From positions 58,941,949 through 59,005,948 of the forward strand of contig OY987298.1 of NCBI GenBank assembly GCA_963920635.1: 64,000 nt of DNA, given 5' to 3'. The notes below the pieces were generated by a model. It saw only the letters and a list, made by a program, of their open reading frames with translations. It was not told the origin of the DNA and made no database searches. Shown in pieces: positions 46,456 to 57,126 of this stretch; positions within the stretch are counted from its first letter, which is position 1, and each line of letters begins with the position of its first letter. Origin of the DNA: Pseudeuparius sepicola. Taxonomy: Eukaryota > Arthropoda > Insecta > Coleoptera > Anthribidae. The translations under genes and the position numbers were made by a program.

Positions 46456-46512
46456 GTCCAAATGTGCCCCATTGGTGGGGTAGTTATAGACCCTGGTGGG
46501 GCACATTTAGAC
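46456..46512. promoter_or_regulatory. Subterminal transposase-binding repeats, 3' side of the pogo element
   Basis: GTCCAAATGTGCCCCA (46456-46471) and its inverted variant GTGGGGCACATTTAGAC (46496-46512) repeat the TIR core within 250 bp of the left end. Together with the TIR this gives three sites on this side. Binding is inferred from the repetition. Confidence 0.65.
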
Positions 46513-46586
46513 ATGCATAATTAAAAAAATAATAATAGAATTTAAACTTATATTTCTATTAATAAACGTACAAATGTTTTTTAAAT

Positions 46587-48883
46587 TCACAAAATATCAT
46601 ATTGTTCAAGATTTATATTAAATTGAACATACGATTGAACACGGGTAGTTCCCTTTTTCTCTGACGGTTTTGGCAATTTGCCAATGATATCCTGTCTGTT
46701 AACAATTGCAGAGTCTTCAACATTTGGAAAATTAAATCCACGGTTGCCTCTCCTTCTCAGAAAATTTATGAGATATTCGAAGGCTTCATCTTCCTTGACA
46801 ACTTGACCAACGCAGTAACGAACAGTTTTTTTCGTAGGAAACTTAACCAAAACATAGTCACTTGGTCCGATGACATCACTATCCACTAATTTAGTAACCT
46901 CCACACCGATCCCATCATCAGATTCATCACTTCCAAATCCTATGTCACAATCATCTGAGCTACATGTTTTTTCGTCAGGTAGGTCAATTTCCGATTCAGA
47001 GTCTGATGATGGAATATCCATCTTTTTTCTTCGTGTGTTTGTCCTTTTCGCCACATTTTCACTCTTCGAACCTATTTTACGCTTCACTGTATCGACCTTT
47101 AGAGCTTTATTTCTTTCTAGTTCTTCAAGTCTCTCTTTCTCGGGTGTACTAGTAAATATTCTTGATTTTCCTAGCTTGCGACGCTTACAATCTGTTCGTG
47201 GAGCAGCCTTTGGTAGTGGTCGAATGATAAATGGCGATATTTCTAGCACTTTTCTTTCTACCTGATGACTTGTTGATGGCGTTGAAGTGTTATTGTTCTC
47301 ACGTTGATCTACAACCTCTTTTACTGAAATATCGGAGATTATACTTATTGTCTCGTTCTCTCTCTCGTCTTTGGATATTTCATCTATTATTATAGAAGAG
47401 TTACTTTGATCTGGTGTGTCCTTGCCTGTGCCCTCCTTTATTAATATGTTGGAGATAACATTGATCGATTTAGTATGTATTATTTTGTGGTCTGTATTAC
47501 TTTGTTGTTCGGGCCTATCGGTAACATAAGCAGCACTAAAATCAACTTCATTAAAGACCAATCTATTTATGGGCCATATCCCAGATTTTTTGAACGCACT
47601 AATAATATTAGATGGTGTAAAAGAGTTAAGGTATGGTTCAGTTGCTAAATTAGGGATATCATCAATCTTAATATGTTTTCCAGGATTTGTTAACATACGA
47701 TCATTGAATGACGTTTTTAGTCGACTTTTAAAAGGTCCAAATATGCCTATGTCCAAAGGCTGCATTCGATGTGTGCAGTGGGGTGGGAATGTCAGTAAGA
47801 CGATCCCGTTTTCTCGACAATAATTTATGGCAATTAAGGATGTGTGCGAATCATGATTGTCCAATATTAATAAAATTGGGCGTTCTTTACTGCATTGTGT
47901 GTGCTTCTTTATATGTTTCAGCAGATTTATAAAAATTTCAGCCGTAATCCAACCGCTTTTTGAACCATAAGCAATACTTCCTATAGGGGCACCTGTAAGT
48001 AGACAACAGTGTTAGTTTATTGAGGTCCGTAGGTTTTGTGTGTGATTGTGTGTGTGTGATGGTATGTTAGTGTGAGTGCGTGTAAAGTTAGCTATTTACC
48101 GTTGAGATAAGAATCCTTCATTCGTACTCTTGGAAATATAAAGAGTGGAGGAATAGTGTTACCAGATGCAATTATAGTTGCACAAAATGTCACCAGAGTT
48201 CCTCTTTCTTGAGAAACAATTTGGCCAACTTGTTTTTTACCACATGGTGCGATTACTTTGGGGGCTTGCAAAACGGTGCTTATACCAGACTCATCTGTAT
48301 TTAAAATTCTATCTGGAGTAAAATTGTATTTTTCTTGCACTTCTGAGTAGTTTTCGAAAAACTGTTCGACATTTGTCTTATTAAAAGCTGTTGCTCTAGA
48401 CAAACTGGTGTTTTCAGGCTTCCTATGAGTTAAGTCAGGATGTCTCTTCATGAACTGCCTCATCCAGTCCTTTCCAGCACATTGTTTTTTATCCCAAGAG
48501 GCAGGATAGATTATTTTCAGTTCTACAGCGTATTGATATGCTAAGGATCTACAGGAACGAAACGTGAGTCCATAGTGTATATTTGAAGAAATCTTTAAAT
48601 ATTTGACTAAGTGATTTTCTTGTTCCGTGTTAAACACTTGCCTAACTCCATACTTCGAGAACCTTTTTGGTTCATCTGGTTCATCCTCATTTCCCGAATC
48701 ATGGTTTGTATTTCGAGAAAGAACTTTCTTTATCCTATTATGCAATGTAGACTTCTTGATACCAAAACGTATAGCAGCTAAACGTATTGAAGTTTTGTTT
48801 TCTATTATATCTTCTACTGCATTTTTAATTTGCTGTTCATCTATAAAGGCTCTGTCAGTTTTCTTTACGTAATTCCGAACCAT
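46587..48883 (-). CDS. Pogo/Tigger-like DDE transposase, 729 aa, one 107-nt intron
   Basis: Exon 1 is 48883-48100 and exon 2 is 47992-46587. The intron (48099-47993) begins GTAAAT and ends TTACAG, and splicing gives SYLNG-APIGSIAYG in frame. N-terminal residues 17-55 form a pipsqueak-type helix-turn-helix (LAAIRFGIKKSTLHNRIKK). Residues 84-165 form a CENP-B-like DNA-binding region. The DDE_1 core has all three acids: D197 (ILNTDESGI), D306 (LLILDNHDSH) and D342 (HRMQPLDIGIFGPFK), spacing DD35D. The C-terminal third is Ser/Asp/Glu-rich and ends in a conserved domain around VLVKFPTKKTVRYCVGQVV. It would act in the nucleus on the flanking TIRs. The start is the first ATG of exon 1, 464 bp inside the right TIR. 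No disabling change seen. Confidence 0.93.
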
Positions 48884-48943
48884 CTACAAAGGCACCATAT
48901 ATTTTGTTAATTAAATGTGACTATTTACTAGTGCAAATTTTTT

Positions 48944-49005
48944 GGTGGGGTACAATTGGACAATGTCCAAAAGTGCTCCACTGGCTTTGTCCAAATGTAC
49001 CCCAC
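48944..49005. promoter_or_regulatory. Three TIR-core repeats directly upstream of the transposase start
   Basis: Sites at 48944-48961 (inverted, GGTGGGGTACAATTGGAC), 48965-48981 (GTCCAAAAGTGCTCCAC) and 48989-49005 (GTCCAAATGTACCCCAC) lie 61-122 bp before the ATG at 48883 on the minus strand. Another, 49330-49346, abuts the right TIR. Their position suggests that bound transposase could repress or otherwise tune its own promoter. That role is inference. Confidence 0.6.
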
Positions 49006-49987
49006 CCTGATTTGATCAAATTAAAATTGCAACAAGCAATTTTGAGGTTAGAAATTGCGCGATCTATTTACTCAAAAACATTACATTATAATCAATTATT
49101 CTGGCATATTTTTTATACTAAGCTATTCCTACACACTGTAACTTGAAACACTTAAGAATACCCATTAAAAATACTTACATTTTGCATCAAAATTTAACTT
49201 TTTGGGATAGAAACTCTGTAACATGGACGTCCATATAAATTTCTACAGAAACTACTAGTGACCTCTTGTGAACTATTGTGGAAGATTATTTATCCTTGTC
49301 TGGATATTTTAAGGCGGTAAATTCAAAATGTCCAAATGTGCCCCACGTCCAAATGTGCCCCGCCCTCCCCTACCTATAAAAAAACTTTTATCAAAATCGA
49401 TCAACAAATAAAAAATTTACACGGGTGGTAAGTCCTTAATGTGGACACACTGTATATAATAATGTAATTATTACGTAATATATTTATTTACTATTAATCT
49501 CATGTTAAAAGTACTATTTATATGTGTATTTTTAGCTTTAGATCAAATGTTAATTTCACTATAGCTATATGTTACAACTACGTAGATCAAATGTTAAAAA
49601 CCACTGTCGTTTTTCCTCTATTTAACATATGCCTAGATGTTACTTCAACTCACGCTTTTGTTAATATAAATAATGACAAATGTCTAATTAACATTACCTG
49701 ACTTGTTAATTTGAATATGGAAAGTTTCAATATGACACACTACCATCGTAAATACAACAAAACTTAAATGTCAATTTAACTTTTATTTTCACAAATCTGT
49801 ATGTATAAGTTGACATACAATAATACTTCAAAATGATATAGCACTTTCAGTTAATCATTTTCTACACAACGCATAACGTAAAATTTGACAGTCACGTACA
49901 TCAGCCATTTGACATATTTTTGTGTGTGGACCAGATGGAACATCAAAAAAATGTTAAATTTAACATACTATTTTCAACTGTGTATTA

Positions 49988-50663
49988 TTGAAACTCGTTC
50001 AGGAAGGTGTGCAAAATTTCAAACAGTCTTAGTCTTACTTTAATTTTTGGCCTTTTTCCCTATTTTTAGTAAGGTGCCATTTCTGTAGCAATTCAAAATG
50101 TTATAAAGGACACTTTTGTTCATGATGGAAAACTCAAAAGCTGTGAAAATTTTCAAATAGCTAGGCCTCATCGTCACTTTTTGTGTTTTCAAAACCAGGC
50201 CTAGACTTTTGAAATTTTGTGCACCTACTTAGTTTTTGTTCTGTATAAGTTTTCTTAATAACATATTTTCTAAAAACCTACAAACAGGTCAGTTCACTGG
50301 CGCGAAAAGAATTAGGTTTTGTTCAAAATTTCCTAGCATACATACGTGATTTTTCGAAGCTAAAATTATGCCACATATTATTTTCAAAACAAGCAAGGCT
50401 GAACCCCAGAGACTCACATTTCAACTCACATTTTCTTTTCTCTTATACACGAGACGTAATAGTGTAGTCTAGAAGTAGTGATTCTATTGGCAGCGTATTC
50501 TAATTTAATGTAAGTATGTATACATGGTTTTGTAAATATAGCTTATATCTTCAATCATTCCCATAGGTATGATAGACTTAAATAAATTGTTAAATGAAGT
50601 TTTTCTTTAATTTAATAAACCTTACCTTTCACCTTAACTGATTAAATTTGTAAAAATATACTA
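49988..50663. other. Intergenic DNA; right arm of the outer foldback at 50340-50455
   Basis: No gene seen. Sequence before 50340 is partly similar in inverse to the left arm of the outer foldback. Confidence 0.45.
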
Positions 50664-51750
50664 TACTGGATGTCCCAGAATATGTGGGCAATCTCCCGGA
50701 TTTATACAGGGGACGTTAAAATAACATGACAAGTTTCCATAAAAAAAATTCCCAGAGGGATACGGCGTTGAAGTTCATTTTTTGAAATAGAATTATTTAC
50801 TACATCTCCCAAAATAATCAAGATGCTGAACTGAAATTTGGCACTGCTGTGTCTTAGGCGATGGAGAATAAGCTGAAGGCATCAATTTTTACGTATCTCA
50901 CAGAGGGCGCCACTTGCACTATTTTTGGATCGTGTTATAGTTCGTAACTTTTTTGAGGTTATCTTTTTGGTCTTGGTCCATCATTTTAGTACATCTTTTC
51001 ATTCTGCAACAAAGAGGTACTCTTGTTTCATAACGATCAAATCAACCGTTTGCGTTGAAATTGGTGAAACGTTCCTCAAAACACCTTCCAAACATAAAAT
51101 CTACCGCTTTCAAACGTTACGGACCGACTGTACTATTTAAACTGAGAAACAAATCCCTATGAACAATGTACCAAAAATTATTCGCTTTCAAAATGGAAAG
51201 GATTGAATTTGACAAAATTTGGACACCCTATTTCAAGAAAACCAATGGTGTTTTGTCCGATGTCCATTTGGTATTTTTTCTTCATTTTGAATGTACAGTC
51301 TATCTCTAACATTTGAAAGCGGTAGGAGAAAGTTTTATGTTTTGAATGTTGAAGCTAACAGGTATTTTAGGGCACGTTTTGCCAATTTAAACGCAAACGG
51401 TTGATTTTATCGTTATGAAACAACAGTAGCTCTGAATGAAAAGATGTACTAGAATGATGGACCTGCAAGACCAAAAAGATAACCTCAAAAAAGTTACGAG
51501 CTATAACACGATCCAAAAATAGTGCAAGTGGCGACTCTGTGAGATACGTAAAAATTGATGCCTTCAGCTTATTCTCCATCGCCTAAAACACAGCAGTGCC
51601 AAATTTCAGTTCAGCAGCTTGATTATTTTAGGAGATATTGCCATAATTTAATTTCAAAAAAAGAACTTTTTTTATAGAAACTTGTCATGTTATTTTAACG
51701 TCCCTTGTATAAATCCGGGAGATTGCCCACATATTCTGGGACACCCTGTA
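50664..51750. mobile_element. Foldback element with about 470-bp arms, TACTGGATGTCCCAG termini
   Basis: 50664-51140 is inverted against 51290-51750. The right terminus reads TACAGGGTGTCCCAGAATAT on the minus strand. Shared blocks include GAGATACGTAAAAATTGATG, TTCAGCTTATTCTCCATCGC and GATCCAAAAATAGTGCAAGT on opposite strands. A second TACAGGGGAC starts at 50705. The two 70-codon frames on opposite strands (50925-51140 and 51367-51579) are mirror images, not genes. Confidence 0.9.
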
Positions 51751-53150
51751 TATGTATTTTGTAATTTTTAGAACCCTGAAGATGGCTGAATATCAGCCGA
51801 AACATTGGTGTAGAGATAGTACAATTTTATGTTGCCTTTTTTATGGGCCATAATTCCAATTAGCTTGCATTTGAAAAATGAAATTTTGGTTTGGTTTTTG
51901 TATACGATATACTTACTGTTCGACCTATCACAATACAACACACCTGCTGTTAACCTGCCTAAGTATCGATGTTTGCAAATATATGTTTGCTATATCTCAA
52001 AAATGAGACAAGCAGTAGACACAATAATTTTTATGGCAGTTTTATTTTTTCACGTATGTGATTGCAGCTAATAAAACAGAAATTTTATTTCTGCTATCAA
52101 AAAAGTGTTGTATTTGTCCGGAGAAACTAATAGTGCCATGGAAAAATTTGTAATTTTTCTTTTTGCATTTGATGTATTGAATAAGTCTCTCCTCTCTCCC
52201 CATAATAAGAAAATTATAAGTTGTTCCTTGTTCCATATTCTTATCTTCACGCATAAAATTGGTACTTGATATCAATCTCGCAATGGAACTTTTTTTGTAG
52301 TTTTTAATCTTTTCACCTAAGTGTATCAATAAAAAAATCCTTTTTTTTATTTCTGACATGGGACAACTCTTGTGTCCGCAGATGTGTCCAGATTAGTGTT
52401 TGGGAGGGGGAAAATGTATTCTGGATGAGTTTTATTTGAGTGTCGAAATAATAGTAAAGTATCCTTTTTTTATTTTATGCGGAAACCTAAAGAAAAAAAT
52501 GTTTATTTTTTTATGTTTATTATGTTCGCTAACTACTCGAACATAAGATATTATGAAATTCGGTTGCCAGACAACAAAGCCGAAATTATTTACTATTACT
52601 AGCTATTCAAATGCCCTTCCATCAACATTTGCACAAGCTCCTTTCTTCTTTCGAGTAATAAATAAATAAATTCTCAAAGAAAGCCGAAATATTCAAGTTT
52701 CTGTTTACCAACCAAATTTCAAACCGCGGTCCGATCTGTTTCCTTAGAACTATGACATCATATTTGTCCAAGTCACCATGGAAAACCTACAAAATTGTAG
52801 AAAAAAAATAATATTATGGCAATAAATAATTCCAGTGTTAAATATGTGTAATATCTGTTTTAGAAGCTTCAATTAACAAAGGAATGGCAAGAGTTATGCC
52901 GGAAATGGGATACAAGAGGAAGTTGTTATCGGCTTCCCACTCCCACAATAGCGACGTGAAGTGCTCTCATTCATTGTATCAAGTTTTATAATAATAATTG
53001 TATTTTTGAACTGGTGCGGAATAAAATAAAAATCTTGAGATTCGTTCCAGTCTGCAAAAGTTTTTAAGCCCGAAACGGGTATTAAGATAATATTCCCAAC
53101 GTGCAACGTGATAAGGGGAGACCGGGGAACAGGGGTACATTGTAAAAAAA
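51751..53150. other. Intergenic DNA, no gene seen; LINE-like 3' motif at 51774
   Basis: CCTGAAGATGGCTGAATATC followed by AGCCGAAACATTGGT (51774-51808) resembles a hairpin motif common in 3' ends of insect retroelements. No coding part accompanies it. Frames at 51829-52359 and 52894-53185 have no domain. Confidence 0.4.
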
Positions 53151-53850
53151 GGCCCGGTTACACGGCTCGTGGTTTGTCGAACCAAGAGCTTGGTTCGTGA
53201 TTCGCGATTCGCGAACTCGCTGTTTTACGGGTCAAGGGTGTCAACACAGTACGTGGTTCATTCAGATTCATGACGTCAAGAGGTTCGCTAAACACCTTGG
53301 AACCTCGGTGACTATAGTTTGTCATTATTATTATTATAGCTGCCCATGTGGATAGAAGGCAGCAAATTATTGCTTCTGCCTCCTAAGCATAATTTATATC
53401 GGTTATATACCAAAAAAATAAAGCGCACCAAAAAGAGGTGGTAGATGGCATCGCATCTGAAAAATCTAGGATATTTCTATCCTTGTGGTCTACATGCCTA
53501 GGATTTAGGGTTCCGTATAACCTCCTCTAATTGAAGGCCTTCAATAAACTCTCTAAATTTTTGTCTGTAGGCCAAGACTTGTTAATTAATCCTTCTGAAT
53601 GATGTAGAACAACTGACCTAATAATGAACTAGTTCGGTTCGGCAGAGACTGAGCCTGGACGAACCTGCATGAACCTTGCTCAAACCGGTCGGTTCGTCTC
53701 CTTTGATTCGTGCAAATTTACCGACAAGTCATGGAACCTTGCAAACCACACACCACAACCGTGAGCCTTACAAACCACCTATGTCAGACGGTGTGCGGTT
53801 CAGGGTTTGTCCAGACAGGTTCGGCGAACCACGCGCCGTGTAACCGGCTC
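53151..53850. mobile_element. 700-bp TIR element with GCCCGGTTACACGGC termini
   Basis: GGCCCGGTTACACGGCTCGT at the left is inverted against GCGCCGTGTAACCGGCTC at the right, and the match continues with GTGGTT. The words GGTTCG/CGAACC/GAACC recur many times within 100-200 bp of each end, a sign of clustered binding sites. No transposase and no clear target duplication. The 108-codon frame starting at 53710 overlaps the right end and has no domain. Confidence 0.75.
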
Positions 53851-54468
53851 TATATAAACAAATACAAAAATGTGTTTTTTTCGAAAACGAAATTAGTAGT
53901 ACAGGGTGTTCGTGGTTCACTCCATAGAAACAGTGACTATAGAATTTATATCATTGCATATTTTAGCAGCTGCAAATGTGACAGCAGAAAATTTAATTCC
54001 AGAATTTTCCAAAGATATTTTTGTAACTGTCAGTAACCTACTAATATATCATTTTAATATTGTAAATAAGTGTAGGTAAGCAATATTTTGTTAAAATATG
54101 TCTTAAATTTAATACCTACTTCTTCATGTTGAAGATAACTGAATTTTACTACATAAGACCGTACTTATTTAGATATCAAGAAATGTGTGGGATGGTCCGC
54201 TGCTATGTCCGCTATGGTTCTCAGCGCTTCAATTTAGGTACCCAATTGTTTACTTCGCTACTTCCTCCCGATTTTCGCGATTTTTTGTATCCTGTGCTTT
54301 TCGCTGACCAGAAATCTGAAAGAATTTTTCGGCCTGTAGTTTTAGAGTTACACCTTCGTAAAATCGCTGTTTTCGTGGTACCTACTTCTATTACAAACCG
54401 CCTGTGTTATTTTCAACTGTTTTATGATTTGGCTTTATGGGGATATGAGTCAATCCTTATTTCAAACC
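53851..54468. other. Intergenic DNA, no gene seen; lone TACAGGGTGTTCG at 53899
   Basis: The 130-codon frame at 54126-54518 runs into the MITE and contains no recognisable domain. Its GC content is not unusual, so it is left unassigned. Confidence 0.4.
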
Positions 54469-54470
54469 TA

Positions 54471-54851
54471 AAGTCTATCCAAGTTACAGCGGCAGTAGAT
54501 ATAAACAAAGTCACATGACCGCCTTGCGATCGATTACCAGGGTCGGACTAATATGAGATTCCAAGTGGCCTGTAATTCTGAACTAATTCTTTTATAAGTT
54601 CTAAAATTTGTGGTTCTACTTTTCGTGGATCTTTATAAATGTCCTTAAATTAAGTAGCAAAATAAATTTACAGAATATACTGCTCGCGATCCGATCTACA
54701 ATATGCAGGAAACTCGACTGAGGGAAGAGCCGGCCCTGCATTCTGCTCACCGCGTAAACACTTGACATTTTATGACGGCCAGACCAATAAGAGAATAGGT
54801 CACGTGGTTGCCAATGTTTTGATCTACTGCCTCTGTCACTTGGATAGACTT
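54471..54851. mobile_element. TA MITE copy A, 381 bp
   Basis: AAGTCTATCCAAGT at the left pairs with ACTTGGATAGACTT at the right, and TA flanks both (54469-54470; 54852-54853). The interior is non-coding (GTCACATGACCGCCTTGCGA, GAGCCGGCCCTGCAT). Copy B at 56034 is in the same orientation. Confidence 0.88.
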
Positions 54852-54853
54852 TA

Positions 54854-56031
54854 CCTAATGTATCTAGGTATATCTTTTCTGTATCTACAGAATGGCCAGT
54901 CAAAAAGTGAAAACTTTCCACCCCGCTCAATTCGATTTAAGGACAAATAGTTTAACTGAAACATAGAAAATTATAATTATAATTATATACCTATATATTA
55001 TATCACCGCGATTTATTGGGGGGGTCGAACCCGCAACCCCTCCCCTTATCTACGGCCCTGCAAAGATAATAGATAAAGTTATGAAGTAAAACTTAATATA
55101 TTTGTTTTTTTGTAAAAAAGGCACCGTTTGTGGCGTATCGACTAGGACCCATATTAAATAAATTTAAGTTTATTTAAAATCTGTAGCGAATTGGCATAAA
55201 TAATATATGTTAGGTGTTAAGTCGAAGCCTGATATAGATTTTGCGCCCCTTTTACTTTAAGCAAAAAGCTCATACCTATATGAACAATACATATGAACAT
55301 ATATTAATGAGAAGATAGAGGGTGTGAAAATTCAAAGAAAAACCTGGTTTAATACATATTTTGGAAACAACAATACGTAGGTACCTACAAACGAATCCAA
55401 ATTCCGAAAAAAATCTGCGATTTCGCATTTTCAAATGCAAATCCCGGGATCCCAAGATTCAATTCCGGGGTTTCTATTAGGGCGATATTTTTTATTAGTT
55501 ACTAGTAATGTACCTGTCAGAATAGTAATAGTAAATTAAAGCACATTTTATTGAAATCAACATTGTTTATTAAAAACAAAAAACATCTGGGTAACAAATG
55601 AAAAACTAAACATTTTCCTTAAACGACATAAAATATTTGTATACATTATACTAAAGGAAAAAATGAAATGAACAGGAAAATATAGAGCAAAAAAATAATA
55701 CTCAATGCTTCGCCTCCGCGTGTTATCGTGTTTGCCGTTTGGCTATTTGGTTACGCCGCGCCGTCGGGGAATTGCAGGCAGCAAATAGGAAAATAATCAA
55801 ATAAAAAAAAGTTTTTACAAACGCATAGGTACTCCAAAAATAAAGGCTAACTAATACATTGAAATCCCGGGATCTAAAATTTTAATCCCAGACCCTTGGA
55901 TAGGAAAAAACCATTTAAAAAAGACCGGGATCCTGGGATCGCCGGAGTGAATTTCCTATAGTAGGTTAAAAATTTCTGCAATTTGGTGCGGTTTATCTAG
56001 TCACTGATGGAAGGCAATAAAACGGAGACAC
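54854..56031. other. DNA between the two TA MITEs, no gene seen
   Basis: It holds a GTCGAACCCGCAACCCCTCC patch (55023-55042) and a possible decayed inverted pair around AATCCCGGGATCCCA (55441) and ACCGGGATCCTGGGATC (55924). Otherwise AT-rich. Confidence 0.4.
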
Positions 56032-56033
56032 TA

Positions 56034-56413
56034 AAGTCTATCCAAGTTACAGCGGCAGTAGATATAAACAAAGTCACATGACCGCCTTGCGATCGATTAC
56101 CAGGGTCGGACTAATATGAGATTCCAAGTGGCTTGTAATTCTGAACTAATTATTTTAGAAGTTCTAAAATTTGTGTTTCTACCTTTCGTGGATCTTTATA
56201 AATTTCCTTAAATTAAGTAGCAAAATAAATTTACAGAATATACTGCTCCCGATCCGATCTAAAATATGCAGGAAACTCGACTGAGGGAAGAGCCGGCCCT
56301 GCATCTGCTCGCCGCGTAAACACTTGACATTTTATGACGGCCAGACCAATAAGAGAATAGGTCACGTGGTGGCCAATGTTTTGATCCACTACCTCTATAA
56401 CTTGGATAGACTT
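56034..56413. mobile_element. TA MITE copy B, 380 bp
   Basis: Same termini as copy A, flanked by TA at 56032-56033 and 56414-56415. It differs from copy A at about 15 positions plus single-base indels by eye (roughly 96% identical). The different flanks on both sides show independent insertions, not a segmental duplication. The 69-codon minus frame here is not a gene. Confidence 0.88.
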
Positions 56414-56415
56414 TA

Positions 56416-57126
56416 GAGTTTGGTTATTTGCAGCAGTCACGTACGAGCTGGTAAATTCTACTTTTTAGTGAAAATTACACATGCCTATGTTATATTTGAA
56501 ATATTTGTTAAGCTCTCAATAATCTCCATTGAATTTTACACAAGAACACTTTCGCAAATTTGTCCTATAGAATGTTTAGATTTTGTATAAAACATGAAAA
56601 CTGATAGGATCTAGGTTCCTCCCGAAAAATCTGTCGTTTGAGCAGTTGTCTACGACCTCTACTTTTCTTATTAAGCGTTTTTTGACTAATGTTCTGACGA
56701 ATTTTCTCATTAAAATTAGTTTCTTCATAACGTTTATTTTAGTTATGACATTTAAAGAAATTTTTTATAATAATATTACATATTATGTATAATTAACCCG
56801 TCATTTGCAACGTTGTATCGATGGATATTCTACATCAATATTTTTTTCAGACGTCTCATCTATTTCACTTCAAAGTACAGGGTGTCCCAGATAACGTTGT
56901 AAACCCGATTTTCTCAAAGACAAATTGATGGTTCAAAAACCAAACTTGTAGAATTTTCTAAGGAATTCGATATGGTGTCAAATTTAATATATAGGGTGTT
57001 GTTAATAAGTTATCTCTAATATACCCTTTTAAAAAAATTGTAAAGTTGGACTTTAACAAGGAATATTATACACCCTGCATATTTTAGGTTTTTTAGGTTC
57101 CTTTTGTTCTCCCAATTCCAACAATA
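56416..57126. other. AT-rich DNA with several lone TACAGGGTG-type ends
   Basis: TACAGGGTGTCCCAGATAAC at 56877, TATAGGGTGTTG at 56993 and ACACCCTGCA at 57069 are foldback-type termini, but no arms match well. They may be halves of decayed copies. No gene. Confidence 0.5.

Larger units (their letters stand above)
46269..49370 (-). mobile_element. Complete pogo/Tigger-like transposon, 3.1 kb, TA duplication
   Basis: Perfect 24-bp TIRs stand at 46269-46292 and 49347-49370 (starting GGGGAGGGCGGGGCACATTT), each flanked by TA (46267-46268; 49371-49372). The element contains one spliced transposase gene on the minus strand with no stop or frameshift. Copies of the TIR core GTCCAAATGTGCCCCA recur inside both ends (see 48944-49005 and 46456-46512). 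Perfect TIRs and an intact gene suggest recent, possibly still active, transposition. The superfamily call rests on the DDE protein plus TA duplication. Confidence 0.95.
46028..49456. mobile_element. Foldback with GTGTCTCCACATTAAG termini, split by the pogo element
   Basis: 46028-46116 (TATAGTGTCTCCACATTAAG, TCTTTATTTGTTGACCGATT) is inverted against 49376-49456 (AATCGATCAACAAATAAAAA, TAATGTGGACACACTGTATA). The right terminus TACAGTGTGTCC is a variant of TACAGGGTGTCC. The interior before insertion would be about 150 bp. The pogo-like element entered at the inner edge of the right arm. Confidence 0.8.
44756..49987. mobile_element. TIR element with ACACAGTT termini and dense TGTTAA subterminal motifs
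   Basis: The left end TTACACAGTTAAAAAT and right end (read inward) AATACACAGTTGAAAAT are followed on both sides by TATGTTAA and then GATGTT. The words ATGTTAA/TTAACAT recur many times in about 250 bp at the left (from 44783) and 480 bp at the right (49500-49960), typical of clustered transposase-binding sites. The body carries a 194-bp tandem duplication, a promoter-like stretch and the nested foldback with the pogo element. Superfamily unknown. TA-like flanks only. Confidence 0.6.
43345..50455. mobile_element. Outer foldback of a deep nest (ATCGAGTTGAAA family)
   Basis: The left piece TACAGTGTGTCTTCGG with AAATCGAGTTGAAA and GGGGTTCAGTCTTGCT (43345-43440), and a second piece with CATAATTTTAATTTTAGTTT and GAAAAATCACTTAT (43890-43955), match the reverse complement of 50340-50455 (TTTTTCGAAGCTAAAATTAT, GCAAGGCTGAACCCC, AGTTGAAATGTGAG in order). 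The left arm carries a 450-bp insertion. Everything at 44012-49987 lies inside, so this foldback is probably the oldest layer. It is of the same family as 22565-23070. Right terminus near CGAGACG, approximate. Confidence 0.6.

Noticed and set aside
54126..54518. 130-codon plus-strand frame
   Set aside because: Runs into the TA MITE at 54471, has no domain, and its codons do not differ from the local base composition.
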